Source: Perilla frutescens (taxonomy: Eukaryota; Streptophyta; Magnoliopsida; Lamiales; Lamiaceae). Taken from it: DNA of 64,000 nt. Below are positions 23,791 to 35,544 of this stretch, piece after piece. The DNA lies in contig BRKX01000010.1 of NCBI GenBank assembly GCA_026008535.1, positions 1,315,001 through 1,379,000 of the forward strand, read 5' to 3'. The notes under the pieces were generated by a model. It made no database searches and was not told the origin of the DNA. It worked only from the letters and a program-made list of their open reading frames with translations. Position numbers and translations under genes: made by a program. The number at the start of each line of letters is the position of its first letter. Position 1 is the first letter of the stretch.

Positions 23791-24109
23791 TATGTTGGTG
23801 TCCATTTTTTCACTTTCTACTATGTTGCTATGTAAACGACATTGATGTGTATTTTAACTATATTGTGTAAAAAACACACAATATTGTCATTAACATATCA
23901 TAAGAATTAAAAAAAAAACGAGACTAATATAATTAACATCTACTTAAAAGTAAGTTAAATTCCAAAAAATTATTAATAAAGACATTCTAAAAATATTTTT
24001 TTAATTGAAATTTCAAAATTAGGTTATGGTCGAAACTCCCCTTCAAATCGATTTAAAAACCCTCAATGGGCAAGCCCAATGCTACGAGGAGAAAAATTAG
24101 GGATTTGGC

Positions 24110-24345
24110 ATGCATTCTGTTATGTACATGAAATGGAGCTTATTCTCAACAAATAATCACCAACACGAAAAAGAAACATTCAACATATTAAATTATTGCA
24201 ATATAAACACACTGAACTGAATCGAAAACATATGCAGCTAACAATTACAACACTAAAAAATCAAGACCGTTGCAACATAAACACTCCGAAGATAGAGTAG
24301 TGTCTTAGTTTTCTCTGAAATTAAGGATATAGTCTCCTTTATGGC
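24110..24345 (-). other. 3' UTR of gene C, shared with gene D
   Basis: This stretch matches 29280-29512 downstream of D closely (for example ACTGAACTGAATCGAAAACA in both). It marks C and D as recent duplicates and gives the likely extent of their 3' UTRs. Confidence 0.6.
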
Positions 24346-26685
24346 TCACTGCCAAGCAACGGATACATACTCAGCTTCTGATGAGTCCACATGTATGCTC
24401 TCAGAAATCAAAGAGAGGTTGTCATCGTCTTCCACATCAGATTCAACAACCTCAATAGCATGTTCTTCCTGTTCTTGAAGTCCTTCCAACTCCACTGCAA
24501 CTTCCTTCATTGTCGGCCTTCTCTTACCATTCAAATGCAGACATCTTCGAGCGAGTTTGGCCATAGCCACAATTTCTTCCCTCTTTCCTTCTTTGATGAC
24601 CCTTGGATCAAGAATATCAAATAACTGATTTTTCTCCATAGAATGCAAGAAGTATGTCGCTAAACCTCGTCCCTCTTCGATTCTAATTGGTGAAACTGTT
24701 TTCTCCCCAGTTAAAAGCTCGACCATGACTACACCAAAACTATACACATCGCTCTTGTCTGTAAATTTGCTTGACTGGAAGTATTCCGGATCAAAGTAGC
24801 CGAAGGTTCCTAGTACTCGCGTGGTCACGTGAGTTTGATCAATAGCAATTGATCTTGATGTCCCAAAATCTGAAACTTTGGCACGGTATTTATCATCCAG
24901 TAGTATGTTTGTTGACTTGATATCTCGATGATAAATAGGTGAAGATGCAGCAGAATGCAAGTAAGCAAGTGCTCCCGCTACTTCTCTGGCAATTCTCACT
25001 CTCATTTCCCAAGTTAATGGGAATACCTCATTCGGCTCGTGGATGTGCTGCAAAAGTGTGCCATTGGGGATGAACTCGTACACAAGAAGAGGAACTTCAG
25101 TCTCTAGGCAACATCCCAGTAACTTAACTATATTCCTATGGTTAACCTGAGATAGAATAACCACCTCATTAATGAAAACTTCAAGATCAACTTCCTCTAT
25201 CTTCTTGGACTTCTTGACTGCTACAATCTTTCCATCTGTCAACATTCCCTTGAAGACAGTACCTTGACCACCACGGCCAAGTATGCGGTTTTCATTATAG
25301 TGATCAGTAGCCCGGGTCAACTCTTTGGAACTATACAACATGGTCTTCTCAAGGCCATTATCAGTTGCAGACAACTGTTGTTCCAACAATAACCCTCCAT
25401 TTCGCTTGAAAAACTTGCGTCGAGACCTTGCCTCAATTTTTCTTCTAATTGCATGTGTCGAGTTGCATGCTACACTGAGGAGAACGTAAGTGCCTAGGAC
25501 ACTGCCAACAGTAATTTGTATCACCACACTGACGAAATCCTCATAAGCATTAGCCTCTTGACATTTAAAACCCCCTAGCGTGTTATAGCAAGTTGCGTCA
25601 TGTTTTCCGCAGTCATTTAATGATGAATTGCTACATTCATCTATATCAATGCATCCTTTATTACCCAGATAAGGATTCCCTTCATACCCATGGACGCAGG
25701 AGCAATATTTGCTTGTAGATGAATATGATTTGCTTGTAGATGCATAATCATATTCACCGTAATTATAATATTTATCATGAATATAGTCATGCTCACTAAT
25801 TCTCTTTGTACCAGCTGATAAGGATCTGCATGCATTCTGAGTAGGAGATTGGCTGCAAAAATCATCACGTTCACAAGAAGAGCTAATATTAACAATTCTG
25901 CTTGCAGAATCATCAGAATATGAGAGACAAATGGATTTGACATCTTTGCAAACACCATCACTATAACCGTTGAGTTTACCGAATTCCCACTCAAGAACCA
26001 GCCGTGCAAATCCAAATTTTGGATTAAATGGACTTGACATATCAGGAAAGAGTCCTTTATAGCTTTTGTAATCCTCTTTTAACCATTTCTTCTCAATTGG
26101 AAAAACATAACCACAAAAGTTGTTATTACTATTAGCTTTAGTGGTTTTGTATGTATACTCGAACTCCTTGAGTCGTGTAGGAATTGTTGTCTGACAGGAG
26201 TTAACACCATTGCAACTGGTATCTGTGGAGTTTGAATCACACATGGCCGTACATCCACCCACCGTTGTCTCATTAGCACGCAACCAGACTGAAATCTTGC
26301 AGCCCAACACAACCAATGAGTTGTAACGTGCTGAGATTGAAAACGGACTTCCCTTGAATGATATAGGCAGATATCCTACTTTCTGCACATTAGAGCAATT
26401 CACTGGGGACACTGGCTGATTAACTGTGATGGTACCATAGAGAGAAATATTTACTACTTCCACGTTCATGCTGCTCAACAATGGTGTTGGAGGATTAGTC
26501 GAGTTTCGACAGATGATTGTGAAGTAGGAATTAGCACTACATTTTGATTGAATTCCAAAAGGATAGGGAATGGTCACATTTCCACACTTTTCTTGACAGC
26601 CAGGCAAAGACAGAGATATGGCTAACGCCATGGTTGAGGTTAGACATATGAATGAAATGATTCGAAGTATTGAGGGCAACACCAT
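24346..26685 (-). CDS. WAKL receptor kinase C (779 aa, intact)
   Basis: This is a wall-associated kinase-like receptor in a single coding exon. The signal peptide is residues 1-23, followed by the GUB_WAK domain (CGNVTIPYPFGI near 34). An EGF repeat starts at DIDEC (347-351), and the membrane helix is about 383-407. In the kinase, GRGGQGTVFK starts near 470, the ATP Lys is 491, HRD ends at Asp 588 and DFG is 606-608. The frame is open to a TTG at 26709, but the first ATG is at 26685 and begins the signal peptide, so I start there. The motif CNGVNCCQTT of other members reads CNGVNSCQTT, losing one Cys, as also in D. The acidic C-tail (VDSSEAEYVS) is shared only with D. A likely splice acceptor (CAG, 26721-26723) lies upstream. 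Confidence 0.93.
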   Translation of the reverse strand: MVLPSILRIISFICLTSTMALAISLSLPGCQEKCGNVTIPYPFGIQSKCSANSYFTIICRNSTNPPTPLLSSMNVEVVNISLYGTITVNQPVSPVNCSNVQKVGYLPISFKGSPFSISARYNSLVVLGCKISVWLRANETTVGGCTAMCDSNSTDTSCNGVNSCQTTIPTRLKEFEYTYKTTKANSNNNFCGYVFPIEKKWLKEDYKSYKGLFPDMSSPFNPKFGFARLVLEWEFGKLNGYSDGVCKDVKSICLSYSDDSASRIVNISSSCERDDFCSQSPTQNACRSLSAGTKRISEHDYIHDKYYNYGEYDYASTSKSYSSTSKYCSCVHGYEGNPYLGNKGCIDIDECSNSSLNDCGKHDATCYNTLGGFKCQEANAYEDFVSVVIQITVGSVLGTYVLLSVACNSTHAIRRKIEARSRRKFFKRNGGLLLEQQLSATDNGLEKTMLYSSKELTRATDHYNENRILGRGGQGTVFKGMLTDGKIVAVKKSKKIEEVDLEVFINEVVILSQVNHRNIVKLLGCCLETEVPLLVYEFIPNGTLLQHIHEPNEVFPLTWEMRVRIAREVAGALAYLHSAASSPIYHRDIKSTNILLDDKYRAKVSDFGTSRSIAIDQTHVTTRVLGTFGYFDPEYFQSSKFTDKSDVYSFGVVMVELLTGEKTVSPIRIEEGRGLATYFLHSMEKNQLFDILDPRVIKEGKREEIVAMAKLARRCLHLNGKRRPTMKEVAVELEGLQEQEEHAIEVVESDVEDDDNLSLISESIHVDSSEAEYVSVAWQ

Positions 26686-26709
26686 CAATTCCTTCTTGTA
26701 GTTAGCCAA

Positions 26710-27230
26710 GAGTGATCTTTCTGCATAAAGTGAGTGACTACTATTTTTAAGTATTCAGAAAAAAATTGATAGAAGTTCTAACGTGTGGAGAGACATGAGA
26801 AGGTATCTGTATATCCAAAATCCAATATAAGTTTACGTCTAGTGATATTTTTGTAATTTTGATGGTGTTTGGATTCAAATATGAGTAACATCTAACGTAT
26901 CTTGATTTAATTTCCCTTAAGTATGCAACTTGTGTCTGACCGTTAGATTATGATAAACCCTTGATTTTCATGGCTTTATGCATTTTTGAGGTCTAGTTGG
27001 AAGGGATTTCATGTGCATTGCATGTATATATTGACAAGTTGCACATATTTTTCATATTTTATGCTGTGTCACGTTTTTACTCATTTTGAAGGGATTTATT
27101 GCCAAATATTTTATGAGATGAAATTGATTTTGAGAAGTTCTTAAGAAGATAGATAATCAAGTAAGGAGCGCGTTGCAAAAAGAATCAAGTCGATCGAATG
27201 AGAAACGAGAGAGAACGTAGCAAAACAGCT
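26710..27230. other. Upstream region of C, no gene seen
   Basis: Non-coding DNA. The part nearest the gene should hold its 5' UTR and promoter, but I see no motif clear enough to place. Confidence 0.5.
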
Positions 27231-27249
27231 AAGTGCATCAGGTGATGAA

Positions 27250-27350
27250 AAGGGGAGCACGGTCCGTGCTCCTGTGTTTTCCCCAACACTGTAAATTTTT
27301 GCAATTAAGAGCACAGACCGTGCTTATGGGAGCACGGCCTGTGCTCCTTT
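27250..27350. repeat. Three GAGCACGG-type palindromes
   Basis: GGAGCACGGTCCGTGCTCC (27254-27272) is a hairpin with perfect 9-base arms. Two related palindromes follow at 27309-27325 and 27329-27347. Such motifs are often found in plant retrotransposon ends, but the parent element is not identifiable here. Confidence 0.65.
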
Positions 27351-27439
27351 GGGCAATTTTGACGAGTTTCCTTTTTGGACCGAGTTATTTTCCGTTCTTG
27401 GACTTGAACTTCCTCCACTATATGTGGTTTCCCTTCCCT

Positions 27440-27790
27440 GCTATCTGCTCGCAGCATGCAGGTGCCTTGGATCCTCAAGGCTCGTTGGCGTAGAGTGTTA
27501 GATTACATTAGTAGTATTCGGTTTTGTGTTTCTCATATATACCGTGAGGGTAATAGAGTGGCTGATTTATTAGCTTCTTCTGTTGTCCCTCCTGGTGTTT
27601 GGTTTTTTGGCATTCCTTGTATTTTAGACTTTGTCAAACAGGACTTTTCTGGTCCGGATTACTTTCGTTTTTATTAGAGGGGTACTCTTTTCCCCACTAT
27701 GGTTTTTCCGGATTTGGGTTTTCCATGTGGGTTTTGATGAGGCTCCGGTCCCCTGAGTTATCGATCTGTGATTTCTGGGACTCTTAGGTC
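27440..27790 (+). mobile_element. LINE remnant: C-terminal RNase H-like fragment
   Basis: A + strand frame (27456-27677, about 73 residues) carries VPWILKARWRRVLDYI, SHIYREGNRVADLLAS and a PDYFRFY ending. This is the conserved end of the RNase H-like domain carried by plant non-LTR retrotransposons. The catalytic N-terminal part and the reverse transcriptase are absent, as expected for a 5'-truncated copy. A TAA repeat about 350 bases downstream might be its tail. Confidence 0.65.
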
Positions 27791-28139
27791 TAGGTTAGTT
27801 TTTCTTTTATTTATACAATTCATTAGAGATTCGAGTATGATCCAAAACTGCCTTAGTATTATACAAACATTAAGGTAATATCATGATATAGACAACAGTT
27901 TTTGTATAATAGACAACGGTTCTTTGGACTAATAAACAACAGTACTGACACTAATAGTTGTCGATATGCTACTTCTTTGACATTTCACAATGACTTATAC
28001 TAAAACCATTTTGCAATTTTATTTGTTATTTTTTTACTTGGAAATTTGAGATTTGTAACTATATATTTAATTTTTTTATGCATGAATGGTGGATATATAG
28101 TCTCTATTTGTTGCAAAAAAAAAAAATTATTTGTACTAC

Positions 28140-28170
<31 letters not shown>
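28140..28170. repeat. (TAA)n microsatellite
   Basis: About ten ATA/TAA units preceded by an A run. It may be the tail of the LINE remnant. Confidence 0.9.
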
Positions 28171-28171
<1 letters not shown>

Positions 28172-28226
28172 GGCAAGTCAAAATTTGGAATTGAAACAAC
28201 ACCAAGATATAAGGTGTGCTTTAGAC

Positions 28227-28622
28227 CAAATGAAATCCTCTATCCCACTTCTCTCAATGCCATTTGGTGTCCCATTATGGTTTTTATTTGATTTTCATCA
28301 ATTTTTTCTTCAATTTCAATTTGTTATGACTTATTTAAATTTATAATTATTATTTAAGATTCATTCCACCCAATTAGGATTAATATTTATTTTTTAATGT
28401 TTATTTCTTATTTTTTAGTTAATATAATTGATTAATATGTTTGGTTATTCCAAAAGTAGGGTATATATTTTTTTAAAATTTTAATTTTTAACAATAAATA
28501 TTGATCATGATTTGGTAATACCATAATAAAATTTATTTTTGTAATAAATATTTTTAAAATATGAAATTTCATAGTGGGACAAAATAATGAAACATGAAAT
28601 ATGGACTAGAGGATTTTATCGG
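28227..28622. repeat. Foldback repeat of the GGATCCTCTATTCC-end family
   Basis: The left end GAAATCCTCTATCCCAC and the right end GACTAGAGGATTTTATC are inverted relatives. The core has TTCATTCCACCCAATTAGGA, shared with the 41080 tandem copies. The stretch to 29270 is otherwise plain AT-rich DNA. Confidence 0.55.
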
Positions 28623-29512
28623 GTGGTTAGACCACCTATATACATATCTACCAAGTATTTCTTTGCTATAAGTAATCATATCCAATGATCAATTAAGGGT
28701 TCGCGTACCTTTTTCGTAGATTTATGTACCATCGAGACACCAAGTTGCGCTTAAGACCTCTGCATACCTGCTCAATATATAACTGATATATATACGTCTA
28801 ATCTGAGATTGATTTGAAATAATACACACATATATAAAATATATATATATCCGATAATTATTAATTAATGAATGGTTGAGATGGAATATCTTTGAGATAA
28901 GCTCTTGTGTTGTTGGCGTCTTAAATGGGCTCGTTTACTTGGAAGAATACATAAAAAGACTTGGAAAAAATGGCACGAAAGATACGCAAAGACTATTTAA
29001 TTTGGTTTCATGACTTTCATCTCCAGTCAATTCCAAGAAACTGTTTCGAAAACACTGCCACCAGTTTTACAAATAAATGAATTAGTTAAGAATTAAAATC
29101 CACCACCTAGGGGCTAGGCTATCTAGGCACTAGGCCCCTCGGCTGCCCGCCTAGCGCCTTCTGCAATTGTACAAATCGAGCAAATGAGATTTTATGTTAC
29201 ACTTTGGTACTCTGCTCGGAGGGGTCGAAGAAAATGAGTCCACAAAATTAAAGGATTAATACTGCATTCCTCCAATCCAATGTATGTGTATAGATTTGGT
29301 ATTCATTATTTTACGTATGTGAAATAGAGCTTCATCACAACACATAATCACCAATGAAGAAGAAAAGCAATATAAACACACTGAACTGAATCGAAAACAT
29401 ATGCAGCAACCAATTACAACACTCTAAAATCGAGACCATTGCAACATAAACACTCCGAAGGTGCAGTAGTGCTTTAGTTTTCTCTGAAATGAAGGATTAG
29501 TCTCCTTAGGGA

Positions 29513-31858
29513 TCACTGCGAAGCAATGGATACATACTCTGCTTCTGATGAGTCCACATGCATGCTCTCAGAAATCGAAGAGAGGTCGTCGTCATCCACA
29601 TCAGATTCAACAACCTCAATAGCACGTTCTTCCTGTTCTTGAAGTCCTTCCAACTCCACTGCAACTTCTTTCATAGTCGGCCTTCTCTTACCATTCAAAT
29701 GCAGACATCTTCGAGCGAGTTTGGCCATAGCCACAATTTCTTCCCTCTTGCCTTCTTTGATGACCCTTGCATCAAGAATATCAAATAACTGATTTTCCTC
29801 CATTGAATGCAAGAAGTATGTCGCTAAACCCCTTCCCTCTTCGATTCTGATTGGTGAAACTGCTTTCTCCGCAGTCAAAAGCTCGACCATGACTACACCA
29901 AAACTATACACATCGCTCTTGTCAGTAAACTTGCTTGACTGGAAGTATTCCGGATCAAAGTAGCCGAAGGTTCCTAGTACTCGCGTGGTCACGTGAGTTT
30001 GATCAATAGCAATTGATCTTGATGTCCCGAAATCTGAAACTTTGGCACGGTATTTATCATCCAGTAGTATGTTTGTTGACTTGATATCTCGATGATAAAT
30101 AGGTGCAGATGCAGCAGAATGCAAGTAAGCAAGTGCTCCCGCTACTTCTTTGGCAATTCTCACTCTCATTATCCAACTTAATGGGAATTCCTCATTCGGC
30201 TCGTGGATGTGTTGGAAAAGTGTACCATTGGGGACAAAATCGTAGACGAGAAGAGGAACTTTAGTCTCCAGGCAACATCCTAGTAACTTAACTACATTCC
30301 TGTGGTTAACTTGAGATAGAATAACCACTTCATTGATGAAAATTTCAAGATCACCTTCCTCTACCTTTTTGGACTTCTTTATTGCCACAATCCTTCCATC
30401 CGTCAACATTCCTTTATAGACGGTACCTTGGCCACCACGGCCAAGTATGCGGTTTTCATTATAGTGATCAGTAGCCCGTGCCAACTCTTTGGAACTATAC
30501 AACTTAGTCTTCTCAAGGCCATTTTCAGTTGCAGACAACTGCTGCTCTAGCAATAATCCTCCATTTCGCTTAAAACACTTCTGTCTGTACTTAGCCTTGA
30601 TTTTTTTTTTAATAGCTTTTGTCGAGCTACATGCCACGATGAGCAGAAATATAGCGCCTAACACACTTCTAACACTATTAGCTGCTATCTTCACACCAGT
30701 GGGCTCTATTTTCTCATGATGATGTAGACATTTAAAACCCCCTAGTGTGTTGTGGCAAGTTGCATCATGTTCCTTGCAGTCATTCAATGATGGATTCCTA
30801 CATTCATCTACATCAATGCATCCTTTATCACCTAGATATGGATTCCCTTCATACCCATTGGCACAAGAGCAATATTTGTTTGTAGATGAATATGATTTGG
30901 TTATGGATGCATAATCATATTCACCATAATCATGAATATAGTCATGTACAGTGATTCTCTTCGTACCGGAGAAGGATATGCAGTCGTGATGAGTAGGAGA
31001 TCGGCTGCAAAAATCATCATGTTGTCTTCGTTCACAAGTCGAGCTAATGTTAACAATTCTGCTGGCAAAATCATCAGAATATGAGAGACAAATGGATTTG
31101 ACATATGTGCAAACACCATCACTATAACCTTTGAGTAGTTCATCGAGTTCCCACTCAAGAACCAGCAGTGCAAATCCAAATTTTGGATTAAATGGATTTG
31201 ACATATTAGGAAAAAGGCCTTTATAACTTTTGTAATCCTCTTTTAACCATTTCTTATCAACTGGAAAAACATAACCACAAAAGTTGTTATTACTACTTGC
31301 TTCAGTGGTTTTGTATGTGTACTTGAACTCCTTGAGTCGTGCAGGAATTGTTGTCTGGCAGGAGTTAACACCATTGCAACTGGTGTCTGTGGAGTTGGAA
31401 TCACACATGGCCGTGCATCCTCCAACCGTTGTCTCATTAGCACGTAACCATACTGAATTCTTGCAGCCTAATACGACCAATGAGTTGTAACGTGCTGAGA
31501 TTGTAAACGGACTTCCCTTGAATGATAGAGGCATGGATCCTATCGTCTGCACATTAGAGCAATTCACCGGGGACACCGGCTGATTTACTGTGATGGTACC
31601 ATAGAGTGAAATATTTACTACTTCCACATTCATGCTGCTCAACCTCAACAATGGTGTTGGAGGATTGGTCGAGTTTTGTCGACAGATGATGGTGAAGGTG
31701 GAATTTGCGCTACATTTCGATCCAATCCCGAAAGGATAGGGAATGGCGACATTTCCACACTTTTCTTGACAACCAGGCAAAGACAGAGATATTGCTAATG
31801 CCATAGTTGAGGTTAAACATAGTAATGAGATGACTCGGATTATTAAGGGCAATGCCAT
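29513..31858 (-). CDS. WAKL receptor kinase D (781 aa, intact)
   Basis: This single-exon WAKL receptor is the close partner of C. The signal peptide is residues 1-22. The GUB_WAK domain begins CGNVAIPYPFGIG at about 34. The EGF repeat starts DVDEC (349-353), and the membrane helix is about 394-412. In the kinase, GRGGQGTVYK is near 473, the ATP Lys is 494, HRD ends at Asp 591 and DFG is 609-611. All catalytic residues are kept. Like C it has CNGVNSCQTT in place of CNGVNCCQTT, and the tail VDSSEAEYVS. LLTAEK replaces the LLTGEK of the other members. The upstream sequence GTATGTACGTGAAC (donor near 32040) suggests a 5' UTR intron, but its acceptor is not clear. Confidence 0.94.
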   Translation of the reverse strand: MALPLIIRVISLLCLTSTMALAISLSLPGCQEKCGNVAIPYPFGIGSKCSANSTFTIICRQNSTNPPTPLLRLSSMNVEVVNISLYGTITVNQPVSPVNCSNVQTIGSMPLSFKGSPFTISARYNSLVVLGCKNSVWLRANETTVGGCTAMCDSNSTDTSCNGVNSCQTTIPARLKEFKYTYKTTEASSNNNFCGYVFPVDKKWLKEDYKSYKGLFPNMSNPFNPKFGFALLVLEWELDELLKGYSDGVCTYVKSICLSYSDDFASRIVNISSTCERRQHDDFCSRSPTHHDCISFSGTKRITVHDYIHDYGEYDYASITKSYSSTNKYCSCANGYEGNPYLGDKGCIDVDECRNPSLNDCKEHDATCHNTLGGFKCLHHHEKIEPTGVKIAANSVRSVLGAIFLLIVACSSTKAIKKKIKAKYRQKCFKRNGGLLLEQQLSATENGLEKTKLYSSKELARATDHYNENRILGRGGQGTVYKGMLTDGRIVAIKKSKKVEEGDLEIFINEVVILSQVNHRNVVKLLGCCLETKVPLLVYDFVPNGTLFQHIHEPNEEFPLSWIMRVRIAKEVAGALAYLHSAASAPIYHRDIKSTNILLDDKYRAKVSDFGTSRSIAIDQTHVTTRVLGTFGYFDPEYFQSSKFTDKSDVYSFGVVMVELLTAEKAVSPIRIEEGRGLATYFLHSMEENQLFDILDARVIKEGKREEIVAMAKLARRCLHLNGKRRPTMKEVAVELEGLQEQEERAIEVVESDVDDDDLSSISESMHVDSSEAEYVSIASQ

Positions 31859-32059
31859 TAATTAATTGCTTCTTGTAGTTGGCCAATTTCTTCAAGAATC
31901 CAAGAAAATAAGACAAGGTAAAATAAAAAAGACTAAATATATGTAATCAAATAACAGTATGTATATCCTTTCAATTTTAATTTCGCAATCATATCCAATA
32001 TAAAAACACTTTGCAAGCTAAAGAAGGTTCACGTACATACCTTTTGTAGTGGTTCTATC

Positions 32060-33050
32060 AACGATCTAGTTCCTCGATTTATGAATCTGCTAAATACTTA
32101 ATTTTTTCTGGAGAATACTTGAGGTTAATTAGAGTGATAAAATAATTGAGAGAATATAGATATTTTATTTTAGGGGCGACAATATTGTCTTCATTGATGG
32201 ATATCGTAGAAAATTAGGAGTCAACGATCACGACTTTTGATTTATAATGTCTCCATCTCTCGTTTACTTCATAAATGCCAAAGGATAACATGGAAAAAAA
32301 TGCCACAAAATCGACTCAAATTAGGACTATTTTGATCTTCTATCAATTTTAACTTGTTGGCTCGTACATTGCTCTTGACAATTAATTTAATTTTTCCAAA
32401 ATAAATATATATGACAATTAAAAATAAAAAAAAACTAATTTTGAAATTAAAAAAATCTGGAGACTCCCATTATGCACTCACCCAATGCCAACGCGTGGGC
32501 TAGTGTATTGCCCTCGATAATTGCTTTTTCACTTAAATATAACCGCAAATTAAGATTAATAAAACTTTAAAAAACATAAAATCTAAAAATCACAAAATAA
32601 ACCGCAAAAAATCTAAAAAAATTCAAAAAAAATAGTAAAAAATCATAAACCCTATAAAAAACTTGAACCCTAAACAAAATAAACTCATATAAGAAAACTA
32701 ACAGAAGTTACTTTTTTGAACTCGTATAAGAAAAACTAGCAGAAGTTAAATTTTTAAGATACATATGATACTTTTGAAATTTTGAATCATATTTTTTAGT
32801 GTTATAGTTAATACTAATTTAGATGGGTTTTTTTTTACCGGGTTGACCTGCGTATTTGACCCGTCCGTCCGAAATAAGTCTTATTTATACCTAGTGCACA
32901 AATGTTTTTGAAAAAAATAAATAAAAAAATTGGTATTCAAAGATAGGGAAAGTATAGCAAGTGTATTCTTACTATTGCACCAATCTAATACTTTAAATCA
33001 TTACAAATTTTTTTTATTAATGTCTTGTTGTAGATGAAAGAGAAGCAATA
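32060..33050. other. AT-rich intergenic DNA between D and E
   Basis: No gene or bounded element seen. Short A-rich repeats occur near 32570-32720. The stretch just before 33055 is the 3' flank of E and resembles that of B and F. Confidence 0.5.
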
Positions 33051-33054
33051 TTGT

Positions 33055-35266
33055 TCAGGGTTCATCAAGAAATGGATGTTGAGCGTCTTCCGAATAATCG
33101 AAGATGGAAGAGAAGCCTTCAGAATCACCAATCTCATCAATAGCTTTCCACTCTTCATCTTCATCTTCATTTTGCTCAAAACATCTTCCTTGTTTAAGCC
33201 TATTTATGTTTTCCAACTCGAGTGCCACTTCCTTCATTGTTGGCCTTCTCTTACCATTCAAATGCAGACATTTTCTAGCAAGGTCAACTATACCCACAAT
33301 CTCTTCCTTCTTGCCTTCATTAAAGACCCTTACATCCAGAATATCAAACAATTGATTTTTCTGCATAGATTGCAAGAAGTGTGTGGCCAAACCCTTTCCT
33401 TCTTCTCTAATTGAGGATACTACTTTCTCTCCGGTTAAAAGCTCAACCATAACTACACCAAAGCTATATACATCACTTTTTCTGTGAACTGGCTGGATTG
33501 GAAGTATTCTGGATCCAAGTAGCCGATGGTTCCGAGTACTCGTGTGGTGAGGTGAGTTTGATCTATAGCAATCGATCTTGATGTCCCAAAATCAGAAACT
33601 TTGGCCCGATACTTATCATCTAACAATATGTTTGTTGACTTATATCTCGATGATAGATAGGTGTAGAAGCAGCAGAGTGCAAGTAGGCAAGTGCACCCGC
33701 TACTTCTCTCGCAATTTTCACTCTCATTTCCCAAGTTAACCGGAATTCCTCATTAGGCTCGTGGATGTGTTGAAAAAGTGTGCCATTCGGAATGAACTCA
33801 TACACGAGAAGAGGACCTTCAGTTTCGAGGCAACATCCGAGTAACTTAACCACGTTCCTATGGTTCACTTGTGATAGAATAACCACCTCATTGATAAAGA
33901 CCTTCAGATCAGCCTCATTTACCCTTATGGACTTCTTCACTGCCACAATCCTTCCATCAGTCAACATTCCTTTATAGACCGTACCTTGGCCTCCATGACC
34001 AAGTATATGATTTTCATTATAGCGATTAGTAGCTTGTGTTAACTCTTTGGAGCTATATAACTTGGTCTTCTCATGGCCGTTTTCAGTTGCAGACAACAAC
34101 AATCCTCCATTTCTCTTAAAAAACTTGTGCCTTCGGTTAGCCTTGATTCTTTTTCTGATAGCTCGACTTAACTTCCATGCAGTGAAGACTAAAAACATTG
34201 ATCCAAGTGCGCTACCAATACTCATGGTGAACACGGTTTTGAGTCGAGAGTTAGTCTTCACACAAGAGTAACTCCCTATTTTATTGATGCAAGTCCCCTT
34301 ACAACTAACTGTACCAATGGCACATTCGTCTATATCACTGCATCCATCAGGTATATAAGGATTGCCTTCGAATCCATAATTGCATATGCAATATCTGGTC
34401 GAAGAGATATAATAATTCTCCCCATCATCGCTACAAATATACTCTGATAAAGACGAATAGTAAGCAGAATCAGCATCATACGATGAAGAGTAACTATAAT
34501 TATAATCACTCCGAGATCTGCAAGAACTGCCTGGTCTAATGTGAACTTCCCTTCCATCATCAAATTCCCACTCAAGCACAATTGGTGCAAGTATGAAGGA
34601 TGCTGAATTTATTGGGAGGAAATCATACTTGATGAAATCCTTTTGCAACCATTTTCTGTCAACAGGAAAAACATAGCCACAAAAGACACTATTATTGCTT
34701 TCTTGGTTGCTTTCATAAATATAGTTAAGCTCTTGGAGGCGTGATGGAATCGTTGTTTGGCAGCAGTTAACACCATTGCAACTCAAGTCTGTGGAGTTAG
34801 CATCGCACATGGCCGTGCATCCTCCTATTGTGGTCTCATCCACGCGCAACCACACAGAATTCTGGCAGCCTAATACAACTAATGAATTATAGTGCGCTGA
34901 GATGGTGAATGGTCTTCCCTTAAGAGATATAGGCAGAGATCCTACAGTCTGCACATTCGAGCAGTTCACGTTGTTCCCTGGCTGATAAACGGTGATGGTT
35001 CCATAGAGCGAAATAGTTTTCACAATCACATGCATGCCGCCCAAGCTCAAGAATGCAGTTGGAGGATAATTAGTCATGTTTGAACAAATAACAGTGAATG
35101 AGGAATTTGCACTACATTCGGAGCCAATCCCGAAAGGATAGGGAATGGTGACATTTCCACACTTTTCTTCACAACCAGGCAAAGTCAGTGAAGTAGCTAG
35201 AGTCATAGTTGAGGTTAGACGAAGGAATGAAATGATTCGGAGGAGTATTATTAAGGAAAATGCCAT
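33055..35266 (-). pseudogene. WAKL receptor kinase E, two frameshifts
   Basis: The first frame runs 35266-33620 with signal peptide, GUB_WAK domain, EGF repeat (DIDECAIGTVSC), membrane helix, Gly loop (GHGGQG) and ATP Lys. At 33640/33641 one base is missing compared with B, F and H, turning YHRDIKSTN into YHRDISQQ and then a stop. The kinase resumes in a second frame (to 33453) and is broken again near 33477-33481, where a T run has 5 instead of 6 bases. The third frame (33450-33055) reads on to HPFLDEP with no further fault. Two separate 1-base losses make a sequencing error less likely than in B, though one is in a homopolymer. A member of the B/E/F/H subfamily, closest to H in the kinase (LGTIGYLDPEYF). 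Confidence 0.9.
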
Positions 35267-35303
35267 TAATTAATTCCTTCTTGCAATATCTTCAACAGTC
35301 AAT

Positions 35304-35544
35304 CTGCACAAGGTTAATTACAAGAATATATACTCACTCCAATTTATTGTTAATTAATTTTATTTTCTTGCCTTTTATATATTTCAACTATAGAAAAGGG
35401 ATGCAGAAATAAAGCAGGGAATTTCAAGAACATATTCAAGATCAAATTCTAGTACAAGGATATAATAAGCACAACTACATAAAAACTGGAGGAAAAAAAG
35501 AAGCAACGCTAAATTGAAAGAAATAAAAAGAAATCTTCACATAC
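35304..35544 (-). other. Predicted 5' UTR intron of gene E
   Basis: Donor AAAAAGGTATGTGAAG (G at 35544) and an acceptor CAG (35304-35306) in the conserved context bound 241 bases, in line with F, H and B. Confidence 0.6.

Noticed and set aside
26686..26709. Upstream extension of gene C by 8 residues
   Set aside because: It begins at TTG; the first ATG starts the signal peptide and matches the paralogues.
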